Source: an uncultured Oscillospiraceae bacterium (lineage in GTDB: Bacteria; Bacillota; Clostridia; Oscillospirales; Oscillospiraceae). From it: 18,492 bases of DNA. Positions 1 through 5,427 of this stretch are shown here, one piece after another. The position numbers and the translations under genes are program-made. Under the pieces are notes generated by a model, which was given only the letters and a program-made list of their open reading frames with translations, did not search any database and was not told where the DNA came from. Each line of letters begins with the position of its first letter. Position 1 is the first letter of the stretch. The stretch lies in assembly GCA_910587785.1 (NCBI GenBank), contig CAJUOA010000070.1, forward strand, positions 1 to 18,492, in the 5' to 3' direction.

Positions 1-70
1 TGCGCTGTGCTGATTATTCCAATTTACTGCAATTTATTCTTGACTTCTGGCCCTCCGGAGCTGGATTCGA

Positions 71-1465
71 TTAGAAATCCGCCGTCCCCACGGTCCTGGG
101 ATGGGGCAGGACGTCGCGGATGTTGCTGACGCCGGTGAGGTACATGACCATCCGCTCGAAGCCCAGGCCGAACCCGGCGTGGCGGCAGGAGCCGTAGCGC
201 CGCAGGTCGCAGTACCACCAGTAGTCCTTCGGGTCCATGCCCAGCTCCTTGATCCGGGCCTCCAGGATGTCGATGCGCTCCTCCCGCTGGCTTCCGCCGA
301 TGATCTCCCCGATGCCGGGCACCAGGCAGTCGGCGGCGGCGACGGTCTTCCCGTCGTCGTTGAGGCGCATATAGAACGCCTTGATGTCCTTGGGATAGTC
401 GGTGACGAAGACCGGGCGCTTGTAGACCTGCTCGGTGAGGTAGCGCTCGTGCTCGGTCTGGAGATCACAGCCCCAGTCCACCTTGTAGTCGAAGTTGTCG
501 TTGTTCTTTTTGAGGATCTCCACGGCCTCGGTGTAGCTCACCCGGCCGAAGTCGGAGGAGGCCACATGCTCCAGCCGCGAAAGAAGGCCCTTGTCCACGA
601 AGCTGTTGAAGAAGGCCATCTCCTGGGGGCATTTTTCCATCACCGTGCGGATGATGTACTTGATCATATCCTCGGCCACATCCATGTCCCCCGCCAGGTC
701 GCAGAAGGCCATCTCCGGCTCGATCATCCAGAACTCGGCGGCATGGCGCTGGGTGTTGGAGTTCTCCGCCCGGAAGGTGGGGCCAAAGGTGTAGATGTCG
801 CCGAAGGCCATGGCGAAGTTCTCCCCGTTGAGCTGACCGGACACGGTGAGGTTGGCCCGCTTGCCGAAGAAGTCCTGGCTGTAGTCGATCTGTCCGTCCG
901 GGGTCCGGGGCGGGTCGTTCACATCCAGGGTGGTCACCTGGAACATCTCCCCCGCGCCCTCGCAGTCGCTGGCAGTGATGATGGGGGTGTGGACGTAGAC
1001 GAAGCCCCGGTCCTGGAAAAAGCAGTGGATGGCGTGGGCAGCGACAGACCGCACCCGGAACACGGCGGAGAAGAGGTTCGTCCTCGGCCGCAGGTGGGCG
1101 ATGGTGCGCAGGTACTCCACGCTGTGCCGCTTCTTCTGGAGGGGGTACTCCGGGGAGGAGACGCCCTCGATCTCGATGCGCTCCGCCTTGACCTCCAGAG
1201 GCTGCTTGGCCTCGGGGGTGAGGACCAGCTTGCCGGTGACAATGAGGGCCGCGCCCACGTTCTGCCCGGCCACCTCCTTGTAGTTGTCCAGGGCATTGGC
1301 ATCCATCACCACCTGGAGATTCCGGAAGCAGGAGCCGTCGTTGAGCTCCACAAAGCCGAAGGTCTTCATGTCCCGGATGGTCCGGGCCCAGCCGCACACG
1401 GTGACGGTCTGGCCGTCCAGGGTCCCGGCGTCGGCGAAGAGGGACGCGATCTTGGTTTTTTCCAT
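71..1465 (-). CDS. asnS: Asparaginyl-tRNA synthetase
   Basis: This enzyme charges tRNA-Asn with asparagine in the cytoplasm, using ATP. The 464-residue protein has the usual family length. An N-terminal OB-fold anticodon-binding domain (about residues 15-105, with GWARTIRDMKTFGFVELNDG) precedes a class II catalytic core. Motif 2 is visible as FRAEN followed by the HAAEFWMIEPE stretch, and motif 3 as GLGFERMVMYLTG near the C-terminus. The protein ends HPRTVGTADF, close to the usual AsnS/AspS-type end. The ATG follows an AGGTG ribosome binding site. The gene is monocistronic here, with a clear sigma-A promoter about 50 bp upstream. I saw no T-box leader. Identification is secure. Confidence 0.97.
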   Translation of the reverse strand: MEKTKIASLFADAGTLDGQTVTVCGWARTIRDMKTFGFVELNDGSCFRNLQVVMDANALDNYKEVAGQNVGAALIVTGKLVLTPEAKQPLEVKAERIEIEGVSSPEYPLQKKRHSVEYLRTIAHLRPRTNLFSAVFRVRSVAAHAIHCFFQDRGFVYVHTPIITASDCEGAGEMFQVTTLDVNDPPRTPDGQIDYSQDFFGKRANLTVSGQLNGENFAMAFGDIYTFGPTFRAENSNTQRHAAEFWMIEPEMAFCDLAGDMDVAEDMIKYIIRTVMEKCPQEMAFFNSFVDKGLLSRLEHVASSDFGRVSYTEAVEILKKNNDNFDYKVDWGCDLQTEHERYLTEQVYKRPVFVTDYPKDIKAFYMRLNDDGKTVAAADCLVPGIGEIIGGSQREERIDILEARIKELGMDPKDYWWYCDLRRYGSCRHAGFGLGFERMVMYLTGVSNIRDVLPHPRTVGTADF

Positions 1466-1517
1466 ATCATTTCACCTGCAATTATAGAAGTTTTTCGGGT
1501 TCCTCCCGAATAGAGGT

Positions 1518-1546
1518 ATTATACCTCCGGGAACCATATTTTACAA
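1518..1546 (-). promoter_or_regulatory. asnS sigma-A promoter with palindrome over the -10
   Basis: Read on the minus strand, TTGTAA (1546-1541) lies 17 bp from a perfect TATAAT (1523-1518). This would give a leader of about 45 nt before asnS. The -10 is embedded in a 15-bp perfect palindrome, GAGGTATTATACCTC (1513-1527), flanked by GGTTCC at 1499-1504 and GGAACC at 1530-1535. The symmetry could form a leader hairpin or be an operator. The promoter call is solid; the regulatory role is a guess. Confidence 0.7.
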
Positions 1547-1619
1547 GGGCTTTTCGCGCTTTCCCCGGAAAGACCTCCCGGCATTTCCACCAAATTTCCG
1601 CTCTCCCGCCAAAAATCTC

Positions 1620-1649
1620 TTGACAAGCCGCCGGTCTCTGCGGCATAAT
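1620..1649 (+). promoter_or_regulatory. psuK operon promoter
   Basis: A perfect -35 TTGACA (1620-1625) is followed after 18 bp by CATAAT (1644-1649). The spacer holds an inverted repeat, GCCGC (1627-1631) and GCGGC (1640-1644), so a repressor could bind between the two hexamers. The leader to the psuK ATG is about 40 nt and AT-rich. Confidence 0.65.
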
Positions 1650-1696
1650 ATAAGCAATTGATTATTTTATAAGCTTAGTTTTAGGAGGCGGTGTCA

Positions 1697-2779
1697 ATGA
1701 CCCAGCGGGAGCGGCAGATCCTGCGCTGGATCGAGGAGGACCCCATGATCACCCAGCAGGAGCTGGCGGAGCGGGCGGGCATCACCCGGTCCTCGGCGGC
1801 GGTCCATGTGTCGAATCTGATGAAGAAGGGGCATATCGCCGGGCGGGGCTACATCCTGCGCACCGCGCCCTACGCGGTGGTGGTGGGGGGAGCCAACATG
1901 GACATCGGCGGACGGTCCATGGGCCCCCTGGTCCCCCGGGACTCCAACCCCGGCCAGGTGCGTATGAGCCTGGGAGGCGTGGGCCGGAACATCGCCCACA
2001 ACCTGGCCCTCTTGGGCGTGGAGGTCCGGCTTCTCACCGCATTCGGGGACGACGTGTCCGCCCAGAAGCTTGCCGCCTCCTGCGGCGAGCTGGGCATCGA
2101 CATCAGTCAGGCCCTGCAGGTCCCCAACGGGGCCACCTCCACCTACCTGTACCTGGCCGGGCCCGACGGGGACATGGAGCTGGCCGTCTCGGACATGGAG
2201 ATCTACGACCACCTGACCCCCGCCTTTCTCCAGTCCCGGTCCGCCCTTCTCTCCAACGCCCAGCTGGTGGTCACGGACACCAACATCCCCGAGGCGTCCC
2301 TGCAATGGCTGGCGGAGAACTGCCGGGTCCCCCTCTTCGCCGACCCGGTCTCCACCGCCAAGGCAGAAAAATTGCGGCCCATCCTGGGCAAACTCCACAC
2401 CCTCAAGCCCAACCGCCTGGAGGCGGAGCTCCTCTCCGGCGTGGCCATTACGGACATCTCCAGCGCCCGGCGGGCCGCCCAGGCCCTCCTGGACACGGGC
2501 CTGCGCCGGGTGTTCCTCAGCCTGGGGGCTGGCGGCGTCCTCGCCGCCGACCACAACAGCGCCCTCCACCTCCCCTGCCCCCCGGCGGAGATGGTCAACA
2601 CCACCGGCTGCGGCGACGCCTTCATGGCCGCCATCGCCTGGGCCTACCTGGAGGGCACGGACCTGGAGGCCACCGCCCGCCTGGGCCTCGCCGCCTCCGC
2701 CATCGCTATGGGGAGCGCCGAGACCATCAATCCGGCCATGAGCGCCGCCGCGGTGCGGTCCTTCCTTTCTTCTTTGTGA
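1697..2779 (+). CDS. psuK: Pseudouridine kinase (PfkB family) with N-terminal winged helix
   Basis: This protein probably phosphorylates pseudouridine to pseudouridine 5'-phosphate, the first step of pseudouridine breakdown; PsuG downstream does the second. From ATG 1697 it is 360 residues. Residues 1-50 form a winged helix-turn-helix (QQELAERAGITRSSAAVHVS), as in the YeiC/YegV-type PfkB kinases. The PfkB fold follows, with GGVGRN at 93-98 and the catalytic signature TTGCGDAF around 302-309 (catalytic Asp 307). I chose ATG 1697 over GTG 1691 because AGGAGG (1683-1688) lies 8 bp from the ATG but only 2 bp from the GTG. The stop codon sits at the centre of a long palindrome, so the last residues are encoded by that repeat. 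Nucleoside specificity rests on the psuG neighbour. Confidence 0.85.
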   Translation: MTQRERQILRWIEEDPMITQQELAERAGITRSSAAVHVSNLMKKGHIAGRGYILRTAPYAVVVGGANMDIGGRSMGPLVPRDSNPGQVRMSLGGVGRNIAHNLALLGVEVRLLTAFGDDVSAQKLAASCGELGIDISQALQVPNGATSTYLYLAGPDGDMELAVSDMEIYDHLTPAFLQSRSALLSNAQLVVTDTNIPEASLQWLAENCRVPLFADPVSTAKAEKLRPILGKLHTLKPNRLEAELLSGVAITDISSARRAAQALLDTGLRRVFLSLGAGGVLAADHNSALHLPCPPAEMVNTTGCGDAFMAAIAWAYLEGTDLEATARLGLAASAIAMGSAETINPAMSAAAVRSFLSSL

Positions 2780-2836
2780 ACAAAGAAGAAAGGAAGCGAA
2801 AGAAGCAAAACTTTTTGCCGCGAAACTTCGTTTCGC
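2761..2836. repeat. Palindromic element overlapping the psuK stop
   Basis: Two 17-bp perfect arms (2761-2777 and 2780-2796) are separated by only GA, and the psuK TGA is at the apex. A second hairpin follows: GCGAAAC (2820-2826), loop TTC, GTTTCGC (2830-2836). It ends just before the GNAT ribosome binding site. The layout, a long palindrome followed by a smaller hairpin, resembles the element at 4618-4679. It could be a dispersed palindromic repeat or an mRNA-processing or attenuation site. Confidence 0.7.
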
Positions 2837-2857
2837 TTCTGTGAAAGGAGGACTATC

Positions 2858-3340
2858 ATGCACATCAGGACTGCCTCTGCGGCGGAGATGCTTGCCCTCT
2901 GGGGCGAGAATCCGGACCATCCGTCTCCCACCGCCCGGTTCAACTGTGAGAACATCGAAAGCGGCAGCGCCACCCTCTTCGTCTGGGACCGGAGCGGGGT
3001 GCTGGTGGGGGAACTGTATCTCTTCCGCTCCCTGTCTGACCCGGACTTCGCCGACGGGAAAAAGCGGGCCTACTTCTGCGCCCTCCGCATCCGGAAGAAC
3101 CTCCGGGGGCAGGGCCTCGGAACGGCCCTCATGGAGCACGTCATCGCCCAGGCCGCCCGGGAGGGCTTCACCGAACTCACCATCGGCGTGGAGTACTCCG
3201 AGGAGGCCAACATCCGCCTCTATCACCGCATGGGGTTCACGGAACCGGTGAAGGACTGCGTCTTTGACCCCTGCTCAATGGATGAAAACATGAAGCCCGA
3301 GGCCCACACGGGCTTCCAACTGCTCTTGAAGCGGCTATGA
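2858..3340 (+). CDS. GNAT-family N-acetyltransferase
   Basis: This is a 160-residue protein of one GNAT domain that would move an acetyl group from acetyl-CoA to an unknown amine. The acetyl-CoA pyrophosphate-binding motif is RGQGLG at residues 83-88, after the β4 strand (AYFCALRI). The typical LYHRMGF motif is at 121-127. The ATG follows AAAGGAGG with good spacing. The stop overlaps the next gene's start in an ATGA arrangement, so translation is probably coupled. Its place inside a psuK-psuG operon suggests a role with nucleoside or modified-RNA breakdown products, but the sequence does not show the substrate. Confidence 0.9.
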   Translation: MHIRTASAAEMLALWGENPDHPSPTARFNCENIESGSATLFVWDRSGVLVGELYLFRSLSDPDFADGKKRAYFCALRIRKNLRGQGLGTALMEHVIAQAAREGFTELTIGVEYSEEANIRLYHRMGFTEPVKDCVFDPCSMDENMKPEAHTGFQLLLKRL

Positions 3341-4587
3341 ATAAACCGGCGGAGGACACAATCTTGGAATATTTGACCCTTCTAAAAAACTTCCTGGACG
3401 AGGAAAACCGGCTGAAAGCCTTCCCGTCCAAGCGAAAATTACAGCTCTGTGCCGTCAGCTACCTTGCGGAGAAGTTCGAGCCCGGCAGAATCTACACTGA
3501 GGGGGAGGTCAACGGCCTGCTCAACCAGTGGCACACCTTCCGGGACCCGGAGACCCTGCGCCGGGAGCTCTTTCAGAACCACTATCTCGACCGCAGGCGG
3601 GACGGCAGCGCCTACTGGCTGGAGGCCCCCGCAAATACGAAACAAGAATGTCAACATCACAAGGAGGATATCAGCATGAACAAGTATCTTGACGTAGCCC
3701 CCGAGGTCGCCGAAGCCCTCGCCGCCGGCAAGCCCGTGGTGGCCCTGGAATCCACCATCATCTCCCACGGGATGCCCTACCCCCAGAACGTGGAGACGGC
3801 CCTGGCGGTGGAGAAGCTGGTTCGGGAGAACGGGGCCGTGCCCGCCACCATTGCCATCATCGGCGGGCGGCTGAAGGCGGGCCTCTCCCCGGAGGAGATC
3901 GAGTACTTCGGCAAGAAAGGTGCGGCCATCGCCAAGGCCAGCCGCCGGGACCTGCCGGTGCTCATCGCTAAGGGCCAGGACGGCGCCTGCACCGTGACCA
4001 CTACCATGATGATCGCCCACATGGCGGGCATCGGCGTCTTTGCCACAGGAGGCATCGGCGGCGTCCACCGGGGAGCGGAGACCACCATGGACATCTCCGC
4101 GGACCTGGAGGAGCTCGCCCAGACGCCGGTGATGGTCATCTGCGCCGGGGCCAAGTCCATCCTGGACCTGGGCCTCACCCTGGAGTACCTGGAGACCAAG
4201 GGCGTGCCCGTCATCGGCTACGGCACCGAGGAGCTCCCCGCCTTCTACACCCGTTCCTCCGGCTTCGGCGTGGACTACCGCCTGGACACCCCCGCCGAGC
4301 TGGCGGCGGCTTTCCGGGCCCAGCGGGACATGGGCCTCAAGGGCGGGATGCTGGTCACGAACCCCATCCCCGAGGAGTACGCCATGGAGCGCTCCGTCAT
4401 TGATGCCGCCATTGATCAGGCCATCGCCGAGAGCCGGGAGCAGGGCATCCACGGCAAGGCCACCACGCCCTTCCTCCTGGCCCGGGTGAAGGACCTCACC
4501 GGCGGCGACAGCCTGGCAAGTAATATCCAGCTGGTGTTCAACAATGCCCGTCTGGCCGCCCAGACGGCGGTAGAGCTGGCCAAATAA
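3337..4587 (+). CDS. DUF2087 domain fused in frame to pseudouridine-5'-phosphate glycosidase
   Basis: This open frame of 416 residues has no stop between two units normally found apart. Residues 1-113 are a DUF2087 domain: a small winged-helix-like fold with KAFPSKRKLQLCAVSYLAEKF, IYTEGEVN, TLRRELF and a DRRRDGSAYWLE ending, where free DUF2087 proteins usually stop. Residues 114-416 are a complete PsuG. The start overlaps the GNAT stop by 4 nt and has no strong ribosome binding site of its own. At the junction an AAGGAGG (3661-3667) precedes ATG 3676, so the cell may make both a fusion and free PsuG. A lost stop codon in the DUF2087 gene is the simplest explanation. Confidence 0.75.
   Translation: MNKPAEDTILEYLTLLKNFLDEENRLKAFPSKRKLQLCAVSYLAEKFEPGRIYTEGEVNGLLNQWHTFRDPETLRRELFQNHYLDRRRDGSAYWLEAPANTKQECQHHKEDISMNKYLDVAPEVAEALAAGKPVVALESTIISHGMPYPQNVETALAVEKLVRENGAVPATIAIIGGRLKAGLSPEEIEYFGKKGAAIAKASRRDLPVLIAKGQDGACTVTTTMMIAHMAGIGVFATGGIGGVHRGAETTMDISADLEELAQTPVMVICAGAKSILDLGLTLEYLETKGVPVIGYGTEELPAFYTRSSGFGVDYRLDTPAELAAAFRAQRDMGLKGGMLVTNPIPEEYAMERSVIDAAIDQAIAESREQGIHGKATTPFLLARVKDLTGGDSLASNIQLVFNNARLAAQTAVELAK
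3676..4587 (+). CDS. psuG: Pseudouridine-5'-phosphate glycosidase (internal start)
   Basis: PsuG splits the C-C glycosidic bond of pseudouridine 5'-phosphate to uracil and ribose 5-phosphate, the step after PsuK. From this internal ATG the product is 303 residues, the normal length of stand-alone PsuG. Family motifs are intact: ALESTIISHGMPYPQN (23-38), the GGIGGVHRGAE loop (125-135), CAGAKSILDLG (156-166; Lys 160 matches the family's catalytic lysine), TNPIPEEYAM (228-237) and SNIQLVFNNARLA near the end. AAGGAGG at 3661-3667 gives ideal spacing. This is probably the main product of the fused frame. Confidence 0.8.
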   Translation: MNKYLDVAPEVAEALAAGKPVVALESTIISHGMPYPQNVETALAVEKLVRENGAVPATIAIIGGRLKAGLSPEEIEYFGKKGAAIAKASRRDLPVLIAKGQDGACTVTTTMMIAHMAGIGVFATGGIGGVHRGAETTMDISADLEELAQTPVMVICAGAKSILDLGLTLEYLETKGVPVIGYGTEELPAFYTRSSGFGVDYRLDTPAELAAAFRAQRDMGLKGGMLVTNPIPEEYAMERSVIDAAIDQAIAESREQGIHGKATTPFLLARVKDLTGGDSLASNIQLVFNNARLAAQTAVELAK

Positions 4588-4617
4588 TCTCCCACTGCCT
4601 GCTAAATGCTGCCCTCA

Positions 4618-4679
4618 GGTACTTTTTGTTCGGACAAAAAGTACCCCAAAAAACCGCTCAAGAAGCGTAGTTTCTTGAG
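4618..4679. repeat. Double palindrome downstream of psuG
   Basis: Perfect 12-bp arms (GGTACTTTTTGT at 4618-4629 and ACAAAAAGTACC at 4634-4645) enclose the loop TCGG. A second hairpin has arms CTCAAGAA (4657-4664) and TTCTTGAG (4672-4679). The first hairpin could act as a terminator for psuG, but the tract after it is CCCAAAAAA rather than T-rich. Its architecture parallels the element at 2761-2836. The rest of the gap 4588-4735 shows no gene. Confidence 0.65.
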
Positions 4680-4735
4680 AATCTTCCTTGATTACGGGGG
4701 TTATTGGTTTGCGCTGCGACCTGATAGTCTGGTTT

Positions 4736-4764
4736 TTTCCAATTCCTCCCCTCCGTGGTATACT
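4736..4764 (+). promoter_or_regulatory. Extended -10 promoter for the DUF1294 gene
   Basis: TATACT (4759-4764) is preceded by TG at 4756-4757, an extended -10. A weak -35, TTTCCA (4736-4741), lies 17 bp upstream. The transcript would begin around 4771, about 26 nt before the ATG at 4797, leaving room for the AAAGGAGG at 4779-4786. Confidence 0.55.
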
Positions 4765-4796
4765 GTATATACAACGAGAAAGGAGGCTGATCTGCT

Positions 4797-5186
4797 ATGA
4801 AGAAAACCACCCGTCCGCTCCGGTTGATCCTCTGCGGAAACGGAGGCCCAGGAATGAAGTACACGTTTCTTCCGGAGGTCCAAAACGACACCCTGTTCGT
4901 CCTGACCGGCTCCCCCCTTCCCCTGCTCGCCGGTTACTTGGCGGCGGTAAACCTCTGGGCCTTCGCCCTCATGGGCGTTGACAAACGCCGTGCCAAGCGC
5001 AAAGGTGCCCGCCGCATCCGGGAACGGACGCTGTTCCTCTCCGCGCTCTTAGGCGGAAGCCCCGGCGCCCTCCTTGGCATGTGGACCTTCCGCCACAAGA
5101 CGAAGCACTGGTACTTCGTTTGGGGGATGCCTCTGATCCTGGCGGCGCAGATCGCCCTCGGAATATGGATTTTTCGTACCATTTAA
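4797..5186 (+). CDS. DUF1294 small membrane protein
   Basis: This is a 129-residue inner-membrane protein of unknown function. The DUF1294 core starts near residue 40. It has one hydrophobic segment (about 42-60), then the family signature VDKRRAKRKGARRIRERTL, LGGSPGALLGMWTFRHKT (85-102), and a second hydrophobic segment (about 105-126). The start at 4797 has AAAGGAGG 10 nt upstream. The first 20 residues look like an extension, and a second ATG at 4854 with GGAGG upstream would give the more usual family length. The gene has its own promoter and a strong terminator, so it is probably monocistronic. Confidence 0.85.
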   Translation: MKKTTRPLRLILCGNGGPGMKYTFLPEVQNDTLFVLTGSPLPLLAGYLAAVNLWAFALMGVDKRRAKRKGARRIRERTLFLSALLGGSPGALLGMWTFRHKTKHWYFVWGMPLILAAQIALGIWIFRTI

Positions 5187-5190
5187 GGCA

Positions 5191-5223
5191 GAGGCCCGGA
5201 ACGTCAGTTCCGGGCCTCTTTCG
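5191..5223. terminator. Terminator between DUF1294 and copA (convergent)
   Basis: A 12-bp perfect stem, GAGGCCCGGAAC (5191-5202) with GTTCCGGGCCTC (5207-5218), has the loop GTCA and is followed by TTTTCG on the plus strand. It lies between two convergent stops, 5186 and 5227, and probably serves both directions, though the minus-strand T tract is weak. Confidence 0.85.
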
Positions 5224-5226
5224 TCT

Positions 5227-5427
5227 TTAGTTGATGCTGACCACCGTGTAACCGGCGTCGGTGACGGCCTTGGTGAGGGCCTCGTCGCTGGCCTCGCCGG
5301 TGACGGTGGCGGTACCGGCCTCCAGGTTCACCTTGGCGGTGACGCCGGGCAAGTCGTTGAGGGCCTTCTCCACCCGTCCGGAGCAGTGTCCGCACATCAT
5401 ACCCTCGATTTTCATGGTCTTTTCCAT
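5227..5427 (-). CDS. copZ: CopZ-like copper chaperone, internal start inside copA
   Basis: The last 66 codons of copA form a full HMA domain (MKIEGMMCGHCSGRVEKAL) with the length of free CopZ. It begins with ATG (5427-5425), preceded by AAGGAGG (5444-5438) at 10-nt spacing, like the best ribosome binding sites in this window. The same bases encode EGGT of the linker. An internal start would make a soluble Cu(I) chaperone from the same mRNA. Free CopZ is made from copA in E. coli by a different route (frameshifting). Whether it is made here cannot be told from sequence. Confidence 0.5.
   Translation of the reverse strand: MEKTMKIEGMMCGHCSGRVEKALNDLPGVTAKVNLEAGTATVTGEASDEALTKAVTDAGYTVVSIN

Noticed and set aside
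1..70. Possible gene or terminator downstream of asnS
   Set aside because: Only a short CTCCGGAG symmetry is visible and the window edge cuts the context.
101..1513. 470-residue plus-strand frame opposite asnS
   Set aside because: It is a shadow of the high-G+C asnS gene, with a His/Val/Gly-rich translation and no ribosome binding site.
1466..1696. Possible T-box riboswitch upstream of asnS
   Set aside because: No AGGGTGG-type T-box sequence or specifier stem is visible, and the promoter leaves only a leader of about 45 nt.
1691..1696. GTG start of psuK
   Set aside because: It lies only 2 bp from AGGAGG; ATG 1697 has ideal spacing.
1694..3226. 510-residue minus-strand frame opposite psuK and the GNAT gene
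   Set aside because: It runs across two real genes and their gap, with Gly/His/Val-rich low-complexity translation.
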